NCBI GenBank assembly: GCA_018340375.1
Contig: JAFFJZ010000014.1
Span: forward strand, 2,852,001-2,916,000
DNA: 64,000 nt
Direction: 5' to 3'
DNA from: Gonatopus flavifemur
Taxonomy: Eukaryota; Arthropoda; Insecta; Hymenoptera; Dryinidae
Shown here: positions 1-10,095 of the stretch, one piece after another
Numbering within the stretch: position 1 is the stretch's first letter
Layout: each line of letters begins with the position of its first letter
Notes under the pieces: model-generated
Told to the model about the DNA's origin: nothing
The model's input: the letters and a program-made list of their open reading frames with translations, nothing else
Databases searched by the model: none
Made by a program: the position numbers and the translations under genes

Positions 1-91
1 TGAAACTCTTTAAGAACACTTTGGATTCTAAAAGAATTCTTCGAGAGTTCTTTTTTCACAATTCATTTGGGATTCTCGTGTGCTGTCTGGG
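1..91. repeat. MITE end fragment, CCCA(G)ACAGCACA family
   Basis: AT-rich stretch with repeated GAATTCTT-type words ending in TGTGCTGTCTGGG. The same terminal word (CCCAGACAGCACA or a variant on the other strand) closes other short elements here near 361, 5384, 29952, 36840, 37203, 50519 and 51311. The rest of the element lies outside the window. Superfamily unknown. Confidence 0.5.
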
Positions 92-96
92 TTCTT

Positions 97-180
97 TATG
101 TATGTATGTATGATGTATGTATGTGTGTATGTGTGTATGTATACACATACGTACATACATACATACATACATACATACAG
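97..180. repeat. Inverted tetranucleotide microsatellite
   Basis: A run of (TATG)n/(TGTA)n changes to (ACAT)n/(CATA)n around position 140-146. The tract is therefore itself an inverted repeat able to form a hairpin. Confidence 0.85.
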
Positions 181-421
181 AATGAAACTATTTCAAAGCT
201 GTCGATCAAAAATTGTCATATCCTGCACATTTAAGCACATTCATAGTTAACCCACACGTCACATCGGTTGAGAAGAGGTTCATGATGAATCCATTGAAAA
301 ATTATGAGAATTCAAAATGAATGCATTAAGAACTCTTCCTGAACTGTTGTGCTGTGTGGGGAGGAAGTTAAAGTACAATATTTATTTGTTGATTTTTAAT
401 GAAATTTTTGTGTAGAATGAA
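181..421. repeat. MITE-like copy and upstream region of the Tigger-like gene
   Basis: Positions 258-361 resemble 3733-3833 inside the piggyBac-like element (shared CATTGA, AATTCAAAATGA and GAACTGTTGTG words), so both are copies of one MITE family ending in a GCTGTGTGGG-type terminus. The sequence TTTTTGTGTAG just before the first coding exon could be a splice acceptor, and there is an in-frame TAG at 413-415. Confidence 0.4.
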
Positions 422-938
422 ATGAAAGAACCTGCAATCAGAGGAAAAAAACGCCTTCATAAGTGTAGTGAATCCCAAGTTACACCACTGGAAATACAAG
501 CTGTCCATCATTGTATTGATCAAGATGCAGGAGGCGCATCAAAAAAAACACGTCAGCGATTTTCCTTTCAAGAGAAGAAGAATATCTTGGAAGAATATGA
601 ATTTCAGTCACCCGAATCGGTTTGTGAAAAATATAAAATTGATCAGCGCACATTAAGAAAATGGAGGGAGAAAAAACAGTTGATCTTTGATTCTGCGAGA
701 AACTTGAACTCTGGGAGTAAAAACAGAATCGTAGCTGATACGAAAGAATTGGATGATGCTCTGTACTTGTGGATGTTGGATTCTCTAGCACAGGGAATTC
801 CCATCACAGGACCGATCATCCAAAGAAAAGCTTCAAGTTTGAATAAAGAATTGGGGGGTATTTCTGACTTCAAAGCTAGCAATGGATGGCTCCAAGGCTG
901 GAAAAAAAGAAAAAACGTGAGATGTTTAAGGATCACAG
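422..938 (+). pseudogene. Tigger/jerky-like transposase, exon 1 (DNA-binding domains)
   Basis: First exon of a pogo/Tigger-type transposase of the CENP-B/jerky group. About 172 codons hold two helix-turn-helix units. A CENP-B-N/psq-like unit lies near residues 43-90 (SFQEKKN, then RTLRKWREK). A Tc5-type HTH lies near residues 110-172, ending in FKASNGWLQGWKKRKNVR, a hallmark of this family. In the family these bind the transposon ends. The ATG at 422 is preceded by an in-frame stop at 413-415. The exon ends at ATCACAG|GTGAAG. Joining it to the acceptor at 2004/2005 continues the family-typical ITGEKL reading without a frame change. Reading past 938 gives only unrelated residues. Whether the gene is a transposon remnant or domesticated is not decided; the stop in exon 2 favours a remnant. 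Confidence 0.75.
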
Positions 939-2004
939 GTGAAGATATATTCACCCATACAGCACGTATGGCAAAAATAATATGTAAGGAATATGGAATC
1001 ATGTGGATAGCACTTTTGCGGAAATTCGCATATTCTTCCTACGGTTCTAGTATATGTGGGAGTATTCATGAATATGCCATACAGATAGACACCAAATTCT
1101 CTCGCCATATGTGCTGTACGGTGTTGGATTTAATTATTGTATACATGTTTTTCATTTTTTCTCTTTCAAATTTCTGAAATTAATAGAAGATCATAGTCGA
1201 ATGAGATAGTACAATATCTCACATATATAACAGCTTTTTGAATATTATGTATGTGTGCATTTTTGAGGAGCTCTTTTAAAGGTCAAAAGTTCGAAAAGAG
1301 TTCGTTGAAAATTCTCTCGAGCTTCTCGATACCTATAGACTGATGAAAGAGGCTGAATCACCCCAGCAAATTTGAAGCGGATTCATCCATTTATACCGTG
1401 AAAACCCCGCACTTCTATGACAGAAGTGCGAATACGGGAATGATTCGATATTTACGTGATATAACTACAATCCTAATGCGGTACAAATCTGGTATTTTAT
1501 ATTGTTCGAATTTGAATCATTCACCAAAAAGAACTTATGTAAATTGTTACACAGACAGCACAGAAAGTCCTCTGCACGTTTAAGAAACGTACTCTTGGTT
1601 CTGCGCGTTTTGGTGCCCATGGAGTAGGTTTTTCAAACGTTTACAGTACTTTCTCTTTCTCTTTTTATGTCCCTGATTACGTTCTAAGCATGTTCTTGGA
1701 TGGATTCTGTAACAGTGATGTCCATGAGACAACATATTTCCCCATCATCAGGTCATATTTCGTTTCAATAAATGATGCAAATTTCAGAGATTTGATATTT
1801 TTACGGTGGAATCTGTTATATGTATAATACAGTAGCTTCATATCCAATGGGGCAATTTGGTCTCTCTTTGGCTTCAACCTTTCTTCGAAGGTGATGAATA
1901 ATTTGAATGATAAATATTCCAAGTAGGACTCTATAAATTCAGGACCGATGAAGTTTCATATGTTAAATTTGAACAAAATCACCGAAACTCAAAACAATTC
2001 ACAG
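939..2004 (+). other. Intron 1 of the Tigger-like gene, carrying MITE debris
   Basis: Bounded by GT at 939-940 and AG at 2003-2004, with phase matching the exons. At 1550-1720 it holds a partial copy of the MITE that interrupts the RTE LINE at 29952 (shared CAGACAGCACAGAAAG and CGTACTCTTGGTTCTG). A short palindrome (CACTTCTATGACAGAAGTGCG) lies at about 1409-1429. I see no coding sequence in it. Confidence 0.65.
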
Positions 2005-2949
2005 GCGAAAAATTAAACGCTGATCAGGAAGCAGCAACGGAATGGAAAGGAGAATTTGAAAAAATCATATCAACTAAACAACTGTCCAGAGCGCGAATTT
2101 TCAACATGGACGAAACTGGCTTGATGTTTAGAATGGTACCTAATAAAACCTTAGCACCTAGAGAAATCAAACAAGTCTCCGGCACGAAAAAACAAATAGA
2201 AAGAATCACAATCGCGGCTTGTTGCAATGCTGATGGGTCCTTCAAAATGCCTCTCACTGCTATCGGGAAAGCTGCGAATCCACGTTCATTGAAAAATTTT
2301 AATAAACAACGTTTGCCTGTTTGGTATCGTCATCAAAAAAACTCTTGGATGGAGGTAGATATTTTTGAAGAATGGTTTGCTCAAGAATTCGTGCCCAAAG
2401 TAAAGGAGTTTCTGAAATCGAAAAATCTCTCTCAAACTGCAGTCTTGTTAGTGGATAACTGTCGAGCGCATAAGTACTTAAAAATTGATGACATTGAGGT
2501 GGCTTTCTTGCCACCAAATGTAACTTCGTTGATCCAACCTTTGGACCAGGGAATTTCGCAAGATCTAAAATTGAATTATCAAGGTTTGTTGGTTGAATCA
2601 AGTCTCGAGGCTCAGGAAAAGAAAATTTCAATCCTTGAGCATTTAAAAAACGTGACCGTGAAAGAAGCTATTTTTTGGGCAGCTGAATCCTGGGAGAAAG
2701 TTAATCAATGGACAATATACAGGTGCTGGAATAAAATATGGCCACATACAACGCGAGATGTGAGTACATGATCCGACGATGACTCAGCTTTTACTATTTT
2801 GGATTCATCAGTAGGAGTCGAATGCGCAGAGGATTTATTGGGCCCCAATCATAAACTCAAAAATCTGTTGAAATCTGTTCAAAATATTAACGGATATGAC
2901 AAAGTAGATGAAGGAACTTTATTAGAATGGTTGAAGAAACCTATAGCAG
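2005..2949 (+). pseudogene. Tigger/jerky-like transposase, exon 2 (DDE catalytic domain)
   Basis: Catalytic core of the transposase (DDE_1 superfamily, RNase H fold). The first Asp is in MDETGL (codon 2109-2111), the second in VDNCRAH (2454-2456) and the third in IQPLDQGI (2544-2546). Twenty-nine residues separate the second and third, the DD29D spacing of the Tigger/jerky group. The only lesion in this exon is an in-frame TGA at 2769-2771, after the catalytic core. The same frame stays open beyond it to CCTATAGCAG|GTAAAT at 2949/2950. A second consensus donor, GAT|GTGAGT near 2758, is a possible alternative end. The exon opens with GEKLNADQEAA, as expected between the HTH and DDE domains. 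With one stop and two consistent introns this is a young copy or a recently lost gene. Confidence 0.8.
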
Positions 2950-3120
2950 GTAAATTTTTTTGAACTCCGCATTTTCTGGAGGATGCTCTCTAAATCTGAA
3001 AAAGTGAGAATTTGGCTCGAACGAAAAGATAGGTTCCCTTCTTTCCATTCGAGTGGAATTCTCACTTGCCCGTACTTAGAGAGTATAATTGAATCCCAAT
3101 TTTGGTTTATTTATTTACAG
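2950..3120 (+). other. Intron 2 of the Tigger-like gene
   Basis: A 171-bp intron with donor GCAG|GTAAAT and acceptor TTTATTTACAG|CACAGG. Splicing joins a split alanine codon (G+CA) and keeps the frame. Confidence 0.6.
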
Positions 3121-3274
3121 CACAGGAATTAGAGATGTGGTCGTACGAAGAAATTATTGATCAAGCGAAAGGATCCCCAGATACAACTAGCCCAGAAAAT
3201 TCAATGGTCTTGGATGATGAAATGGACAGTTTTTGCCAAAATTTAGATATGAACTTCCTGTCTGATGCATTTAA
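3121..3274 (+). pseudogene. Tigger/jerky-like transposase, exon 3 (C-terminal tail, left part)
   Basis: Acidic C-terminal tail (ELEMWSYEEII..., then DDEMDSFCQNLDMNF). It is cut after SDAF by the piggyBac-like element inserted in the TTAA at 3271-3274. The exon resumes at the second TTAA (4674-4677) and reaches a stop at 4696-4698. Omitting the insert and one TTAA gives a short ending, SDAFNVLNESE. In the present sequence the frame runs on into the element. Confidence 0.6.
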
Positions 3275-4673
3275 CCCTCAACCACGCACCTGGGTCCTTT
3301 GGACCCGAGCAATTTTTTCTTTTACTTCTCATTCTGTTGCAATGCACAGGCAAGGGCTGCTATTGTAATGTAAGCAACTTCGAACCTTCCTGCTTTGAAT
3401 GCTTTTTGGAAATCCGGGATCCGCCACTTAGTTTTCGAGTAGCATGTATTTGAAATTCAGCTCGGGTCCTGTGGACCCGATGTGCGTGGTTGTGTAACTT
3501 TTTTTGGCGGAAAACTGGAAAATGTTTCAAGACTGCATAGAAGATGTTCATGTATCCTTTTGAGGAAGGATGTATTGTTTCGATATGATAAAGGTATACA
3601 TATGTGTGCAGCCCCCCCCCCCTCCGAGGGGATTGAATCATAACCCATTCAACTACACTAAAAAATATATATTTGCATCAAATACATTTTTTTTTGTCTG
3701 GCAAGTATTTAGTGGTATTGATTACCTACGCTGCACATGAGTTCAGAAGGAGTCCATAATGAATTCATTGGGAACTATGAAAGTTCAAAATGAGTACATT
3801 AAAGTTCTTTCAGAATTGTTGTGTAGTTTGAGCAAGCATTGAATTAAAGTAATTGAATTCTATTCCTACAAATCCTCTGGGAAAAATATAATGTACATTC
3901 GCGTAAGGAACTGTAACATGTTACATTTCAAAAGCGCAAAATGACTCTTAGGGTACATTCGCTTCTAACTTCACCCACACTCCATGGCATTCTTTACGGT
4001 TAATTTTCGCCAGTGTAATCGTTTTTGTTCCATCCCATCCACTGTAGTTCTGATAGCAATGAATATTTTTTGGATAAAGAACGAATCGATATTCAGTTTA
4101 AATGATTTTTTCTTGAGTGTATATGTACTTATATGCACTGAGGGTATTCATAATCAACAAAGGATAGTCTTGAAGGATAAAAGTGTTTCGAACATTATTC
4201 TTATCGGTTTCTATATTTTTTCCCTCTAATATTCCGATAAATATCTTTAATTCACTAATTGTGGATTCTTTGAAATACCCAAACTTCACTCTTGTAAATA
4301 ATTATGTTTTTTTCTAGCTATCATTGGGAACTATTCTTTTCCTGGAAGTTGAACTTTTTCTGATTACAAAACGGTGGTTATTTTTGTCTTTACGTCTTTG
4401 TGCGGGATAGATATGATTTTTTGAAAAAAATCGTTTTTCTCACTGTTTTTTTCAGATTTATGTTCCTTCTTTCCTACATAACTCACAGAAATCCCAAGAC
4501 AATCTTCTTCCACAATGCTGATCACTATTCTTGACATTACGGCGAATCGATTGGAAAAAAAATCATCTCAAAAGGATAATATTTGAAGACAATACAGCCA
4601 AAATAAGATGAGCCGGGTCCAAAAGACCCGGGTGCGTGGATTAGGGATTTTTCCGAAGGTGCGTGGTTGAGGG
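3275..4673. mobile_element. piggyBac-like non-autonomous element, 1.4 kb
   Basis: Terminal inverted repeats CCCTCAACCACGCACCT/AGGTGCGTGGTTGAGGG are flanked on both sides by TTAA (3271-3274 and 4674-4677). The TTAA duplication and the CCC terminus are diagnostic of piggyBac. A second motif, a GGGTCC-NNNN-GGACCC hairpin beside GTGCGTGG, occurs at about 3292, 3464 and 4615, typical of subterminal binding motifs. No transposase frame is present, so it would need one in trans. Inside lie a short poly-C tract (3611-3623) and a MITE-like copy (3733-3833). It disrupts exon 3 of the Tigger-like gene. Confidence 0.85.
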
Positions 4674-4698
4674 TTAACGTTTTGAATGAATCCGAATA
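4674..4698 (+). pseudogene. Tigger-like transposase, exon 3 remainder with stop
   Basis: The last codons of the gene continue from the right TTAA copy to TAA at 4696-4698. AATAAA overlaps the stop at 4694-4699 and could serve as a poly(A) signal. Confidence 0.5.
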
Positions 4699-5562
4699 AA
4701 ATTTCAAGAATTCATCGCTTGCTTATTTCTTATAATGTTTATTAATTTTCTCAATCTCGAAATTTCTTTATGGCTGTTCTCATTTTTTTCTCAATTATGC
4801 ATTCAATTTGACCTATTACCGCTGATAATCTCTCAAATTGGGGATGTTTTTACATAAATGAATTGTGTACAAATATGCAAAATGTAAGGACAATATTCGA
4901 ATTTGATGAGTAGGTCGATGAGGATTCGTATAAAGTTTAAAAAGACAAACATACAGTTTAATGTACACATACATGAAATGGCAAAACGTCACATCTTACC
5001 CTGCGGCCTTATTCATAGGTTGTATTCCGATTCTTCGGTTCTCTGTCTTGTGTATAATGGTGGGAGAAACGCTCGAGCGAGAATGAGGGAAAGCGGCCCT
5101 ATTCAAAGAGGCCTTATTCACAGGTTGCACTGTATTATAATTCAGATTAAAAAGATAATTATGATGGATCTTCTACCGAGAGAACACAATATAATTTGAT
5201 TTATGTTTCATATTTAATGATACGTTGGTATCTTAATTTACATTCAACAAGAGTTTCTAATATGTAAGCAGGAAAATCACAAATATATTTTAATTTTTGT
5301 TGCATTGTATTTCGATTTTATTTATTGGATGTAAAGAGACGTATATTTTTCAATTCAATTATGTATGGTGTTGCATTCATTCTCACACAGCACGCTGATC
5401 CTGATGTATTCATCAAGAATTCTTTATGAATTCATCGTGGGATTCTTTAACAGTCTTCGTTGTGACCGTTCAGGAAAAGTTCTTTATGGATCCCTGGTAT
5501 TCAAAGAGAATTCTTGAAGAATCCTTTCGGAACTGACATAACAAGAATTCATTTGAAACATG
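4699..5562. other. Non-coding, with fragment related to the 6493 MITE
   Basis: No gene seen. Around 5055-5135 the words GAGCGAGAATGAGG and CTATTCAAAGAGG resemble the right end of the MITE at 6493-6965. Two direct copies of a GGCCTTATTCAnAGGTTG word lie at about 5007 and 5111. At 5384 a CACACAGCACG word opens a fragment of the CCCANACAGCACA family. Confidence 0.4.
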
Positions 5563-5770
5563 CACTGGGAAAAGGATCATGTTGAATCGACATGGAAACA
5601 TGTAGATCAAACATGGATGGCAAGTTCAAGTGGCAGGGAAAAGACATGTAAACGTGTCATGTTGTTTTCACTTGTGAAACATGTAGAAATAACTGGTTTA
5701 TAAATTGAAAGAACATGATATTGGCTACTTGCTAAGTTCATGTTGATTGAACAAATTATTTTTCCCAGTG
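5563..5770. mobile_element. MITE with CACTGGGAAAA termini, 208 bp
   Basis: Starts CACTGGGAAAAGG and ends TTTTTCCCAGTG. The inside is rich in CATGTT/AACATG words. No coding capacity and no clear target duplication. Confidence 0.65.
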
Positions 5771-5811
5771 ACTATGCTGTATGGGTTGGATCAATAATAT
5801 GTTGTATTTGG

Positions 5812-6078
5812 CCTGGCGGAAAAATGTTTGTTGAATTTTATTCTCGTTTTGGACACGGTTTCAATAAAATTCAACAAAAATCCACACACTTCCATGAACG
5901 CCAACGAATTTCAATAAAAGTTATTGAATTTTGTGGATGATTATTGAATTTTACCGAACTTTTGTTGAATTTTGTTAATTTTCAATGAAAAGCTAATGTC
6001 CAAAATGTGAATAAAATTCAATAAAATTCAATAAAATCAATGAAATTCAATAAAATTCACCGAAATTTTTCCACCAGG
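5812..6078. mobile_element. MITE with CCTGGCGGAAAAAT termini, 267 bp
   Basis: The left end CCTGGCGGAAAAAT is matched by ATTTTTCCACCAGG at the right. The arms continue as TTGAATTTTATT/AATAAAATTCAA, with several tandem AATAAAATTC words between 6010 and 6058. Non-coding. Confidence 0.75.
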
Positions 6079-6470
6079 GTGATCAAACTCAACTTTATTT
6101 TTTGTTGAATATCGAGAATGTTGATTTTGTTCTTGTGTGCAATATATTGTATACATGAATTTGGATAGTATACAACAATACCGAATGCTCATAAGATCGA
6201 ATTTTTCTCAATAGTCAAAATCTAGGATTTCTCAGTAGTTTTATGACAAGTTATTATGAGTTACTGGGTTTTAAACAACGAGAATGATTCGGTATTATGA
6301 TCAATTACCTAAATTTTGTATGAATACACTTGCAACTTATTTCATGATTACCTGATTTGCAATTTTTCATCAACTCACGTTGTGTGGTTATGCTATTCAA
6401 ATTGATTTTCTCTTATCTGTGCTCACAAACCATTCGAGCAGTGTTGGCAAAAAAAGTAGTGAAATACCTT
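6079..6470. other. Non-coding spacer
   Basis: AT-rich sequence with no open frame, terminal repeat or satellite that I can identify. Confidence 0.4.
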
Positions 6471-6492
6471 AATTGAAGGGCCGGATTGAGTA

Positions 6493-6965
6493 CAGTCCGC
6501 TCTCTCAACAGTGCCGGTGATGGGAGAGTAGGGGAGTATTTTTCTTAGAACTCATGTACCCCCACCATTGGCGTACGCGTATGTTCTCAACATTCGTAAG
6601 CCACCCTCGCAATAGTGCCACACGCTTGTGTATGCAAAATTACTCTCTTTCACATTCCTGTATACATACTTGATGTTTGAATTTATTTGTATCATTTTTC
6701 GGTTATTCCTTCTTGATTAATTCCAGAGTAATCACACCAATTTTCTATTCTTCGTCTCGACACATTTGCCGTGATGGAACATGGATCAGAGTAATTGAAC
6801 ATCAGTTATAAAGAGTTCTTGATCATATTTGCGGGTGGCACTATTGCGAGAAACGGTTTCAAATGTGATGCCGCACGATAGCGTGATGGATGGTGGGGGT
6901 AGTGTTCGAGCACGAATGAGGAGAATCGGCACTATTCAGAGGGGCACTGTTGAGAGAGCGGACTG
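6493..6965. mobile_element. TA-flanked MITE, 473 bp, in the left palindrome arm
   Basis: Termini CAGTCCGCTCTCTCAACAGT and its inverted copy at 6943-6965, flanked by TA on both sides (6491-6492 and 6966-6967), as in Tc1/mariner-type MITEs. The right palindrome arm carries the uninterrupted site at about 10059-10080 with a single TA, which fixes both boundaries. No coding capacity. Confidence 0.9.
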
Positions 6966-6967
6966 TA

Positions 6968-7177
6968 ATCGGTTGTGCGCGTGACCTCTCGTCTAGTGCA
7001 CCTGAAAGTGGGCAACCACCGCTAATCACGTTTCAGGACTTTCATATTAAAAACATACAAGAAATTCGTGATACTAGGAAAACTTCCAGGGGGAAAGTTG
7101 TTGCAAATGTATTCAACAACACTCTGACGAATTTTGAGACAATTCCGTATTGTAGGTTAGAAATTATTGCAGGTTGA
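6968..7177 (+). other. Short open frame conserved in both palindrome arms (left copy)
   Basis: An inward-pointing frame, about VIGCARDLSSSAPES to CRLEIIAG then stop, is open here. It is also open in the right arm (9857-10075, minus strand) with a handful of replacements. I do not recognise the product. It may be an exon of the palindrome's parental element or chance. It points opposite to the DUF7869-like frame. Confidence 0.3.
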
Positions 7178-7835
7178 GTGAAAAAAATGCCATGTGCATC
7201 GATTGAGATGTTACAATATGGGTGTTTTCAAAGGGGATAAAAATGATTATGTACATGAAGCTGTTCAAAAAAATTCTCAAATGCACTTCACCCAAATCGA
7301 TTAAATATTTCACACTTTTTTTCAATAAATCATAGTCACATACATGGAAAAATGTATGATAGTTATTTGAACGTTTTATTGGAAAGAACCAATAATTGAA
7401 TATTGGCAAATTTGAGAACATGAACGTTTCTGGTCCTCTGACATGGCTGTTGAATGATGGTTTCAATCTAGAAATATCAATTTTGCGACAGTGGAATTCA
7501 TAAACAACACATTTCCTCATCTTTAGTTTAGATTCCGTTTCAACGAACGATTCAAAGTTTGAGAATACAACAAGTATGCCTTCCCACTGGAAAAAATAAT
7601 AGGAACTCGTACGTTTTATTAAAATCTGATAAAAGTGTCCAAATGCCACTATTGAACCTGATAAAATCTTATAAACATATATGGGGATTCTAGAGCGGTA
7701 TTTGAAAGTCTATGAGATTTTTTCAACGGCGTATGAATTGAAAGAATTTTTATTCCAATACATCGTATAAATCTTCCCCATATATTAAAAAAACAACAAA
7801 CCGAATATTATAGAATAAAACATGGAATAATAAAC

Positions 7836-8604
7836 TTAAGAATGAATCATACGAATTTCAGAATTTTTCTTATCATTCACAAAGTTCTTTATCGTTTTAT
7901 CGTTTTTGTTAGGATCACGAATTGTCGTGTTTTTGAAAAGATTTTCATAAAAAGCCTGACCTTTCACGCTCAAATATTGCTGCAAACTTTTTAGATCTCT
8001 CGATTTTGCGCTTGAAATCCCTACTTCAGGCGCCGGGGGGTGCATTTCCTAAATCATTGAATAAAGTATTCACCTCGACGAAAAGGTTCAACGGTTCTCC
8101 TTTGTACTGATGGTACATGTTAATTTTACCGTTTGGGAAATAATCCATTTTAACCGCAGATCCTATTTTGATCTTGCGAATTTCAGAATTTTTTTTTAAA
8201 ATCGATTCAAAATCTCTTACGTTGCATTGTGCAGCGTCAATCATTGTAAAAAGAGGATTTCTAGAATTTTCAATGATTTCAATATACTCTTCGAGTGTTT
8301 CAATGGTTTCTTGCATATTTTTCTTCTGATCGTATCTACCAAAATTCCTATCACATTCACAATATGAGTGTCCACGGACAGGGTAGAGATGTTCAATGAA
8401 AACCTCAAAGTTTTGAGAGAACATTGACAAAAAAAAGACCATCATATAATTTCTATTTTGACCTCCTGCAGCATCAGAATATAAAAAGATTTTGTTATAC
8501 CCCTTTTTTTGTAATTCAAGGCGCAAAGCATGATATAACAAATTACAAACCGTGTTTGCTCCTTTCTTGAGTATTCCTTCAATGGAATGAAACATATTCT
8601 TCAT
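7836..8604 (-). pseudogene. DUF7869-like protein fragment, left palindrome arm
   Basis: Open from the palindrome centre outward. Visible motifs are FLYSDAAGGQNRNYMM, then FIEHLYPVRGHSYCECDRNFGR, then a Lys-rich C-terminal part. The S-D-x-x-G-Q-N and R-G-H-S-x-x-x-C-D-R motifs resemble insect repeat-encoded proteins annotated as DUF7869, thought to be transposase-related. Function is not established here. The frame stops at about 8026 near a six-C run; after a one-base shift it continues (VGISSAKSRDLKSL...) to 7836. The right arm lacks the ~30 bp around this run. The N-terminal half is missing because the copy starts at the palindrome centre, so the M read inside the spacer is accidental. Confidence 0.55.
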
Positions 8605-8617
8605 TCAGAATCGACTT

Positions 8618-9347
8618 ATGTTTCATTCCATGGAAGGAATACTCAAGAAAGGAGCAACCACGGTTTGTAATTTGTTATATCATGCTTTGCGCCTTGAATT
8701 ACAAAAAAAGGGGTGTAACAAAATCTTTTTATATTCTGATGCTGCAGGAGGTCAAAATAGAAATTATATGATGGTCCTTTTTTTGTCAATGTTCTCTCAA
8801 AACTTCGAGGTTTTTATTGAACATCTCTACCCTGTCCGTGGACACTCATATTGTGAATGTGATAGGAATTTTGGTAGATACGGTCAGAAGAAAAAAATGC
8901 AAGAAACCATTGAAACACCCGAAGAGTACATTGAAATTATTGAAAATTCTAGAAATCCTCCTTTCACAATGATTGACGCTGCACAATGCAACGTAAGAGA
9001 TTTTGAATCGATTTTAAAAAAAAATTCTGGAATTCGCAAGATCAAAATAGGATCTGCGGTTAAAATGGATTATTTCCCAAACGGTAAAATTAACATGTAC
9101 CATCAGTACAAAGGAGAACCGTTGAAAATTTCTGTCGAGGTGAATACTTTATTACTGAAGTAGGGATTTCAAGCGCAAAATCGAGAGATCTAAAAAGTTT
9201 GCCGCAATATTTGAGCGTGAAAGGTCAGGCTTTTTATGAAAATCTTTTCAAAAACACGACAATTCGTGATCCTAACAAAAACGATAAAACGATAAAGAAC
9301 TTTGTGAATGATGAGAAAAATTCTGAAATTAGTATGATTTATTCTTA
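8618..9347 (+). pseudogene. DUF7869-like protein fragment, right palindrome arm
   Basis: Mirror copy of the left-arm frame, starting with MFHSMEGILKKG at the palindrome edge. It carries the same SDAAGGQN and RGHSYCECDR motifs. It stops at 9161-9163 (VNTLLLK, stop) because about 30 bp present in the left arm are absent. Downstream codons (GISSAKSRDLKSL...) remain readable to about 9347. Amino-acid differences from the left copy are few and scattered (for example Y/C, L/P, E/G), as expected for two unselected copies of one duplication. Confidence 0.55.
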
Positions 9348-9856
9348 AGTTTATTATTCCATTTTTTATTCTATAATATTTGGTTTGTTGCTTTTTGAAT
9401 GTATGGAAAAGGTTTATACGATGTATTGAAATAAAAATTCTTTCAATTCAAAGGCATACTGGTTGTATTCTTAAACTTTGAATCGTTCATTGAAACGGAA
9501 TGTAAATTAAAGACGAGGAAATGTGTTGTTTATGAATTCCACTGTCGCAGTATTGATGTTTCTAGATTGAAACCATCATTCAACAGCCATGTCAGATGAA
9601 CAGCAACGTTCATGTTCTCAAATTTGCCAATATTCAATTATTGGTTCTTTCCAATAAAACGTTTAAATAACTATCATACATTTTTCCATGTATGTGATTA
9701 TGTTTTATTGGAAAAAAGTGTGAAATATTTAATCGATTTGGGTGAACTGCATTTGAGAATTGTTTTTGAACAGCTTCATGTATCTAATCATTTTCATCCC
9801 CTTTGAAAACACCCATATTGTAACATCTCAATCGATGCACATGGCATTTTTTTCAC

Positions 9857-10075
9857 TCAACCTGCAATAATTTCTAACCTACAATACGGAATTGTCTCAA
9901 AATTCGTCAGAGTGTTGTTGAACACATTTGCAACAACTTTCCCACTGGAAGTTTCTTTAATATCGCGAATTTCTTGTATGTTTTCAATCTGAAAGTCCTG
10001 AAACGTGATTAGCGGTGGTTGCCTACTTTCAGGTGCACTAGACGAGAGGTCACGCGCACAACCGATTACTCGATC
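9857..10075 (-). other. Short open frame conserved in both palindrome arms (right copy)
   Basis: Right-arm counterpart of the frame at 6968-7177: VIGCARDLSSSAPES, PLITFQDF, NNTLTNFETIPYCRLEIIAG, stop. The frame extends beyond the arm edge toward 10204 with unrelated residues. Product unknown. Confidence 0.3.
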
Positions 10076-10095
10076 CGGCCCTTCAATTATTGGTT

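Larger units (their letters stand above)
6471..10095. repeat. Large inverted duplication (palindrome), 20-bp centre
   Basis: The two arms meet at a 20-bp spacer (8597-8616). The left arm runs about 6471-8596 and the right about 8617-10095. The centre reads GGAATGAAACATA / TATGTTTCATTCC. Near the centre the arms differ at only a few percent of sites. The matched outer blocks are 6968-7040 and about 10000-10066 (CGCGTGACCTCTCGTCTAG and its complement). Length differences come from a MITE in the left arm (6493-6965), a ~150-bp deletion in the right arm near 9450 (left counterpart about 7590-7740) and a ~30-bp difference near 8020-8055. Each arm carries the same 3' part of a DUF7869-like gene, truncated at the centre. 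Confidence 0.9.

Noticed and set aside
7164..7649. 161-codon minus-strand frame in the left palindrome arm
   Set aside because: The mirror copy at 9460-9850 is broken by stops, and no motif is visible.
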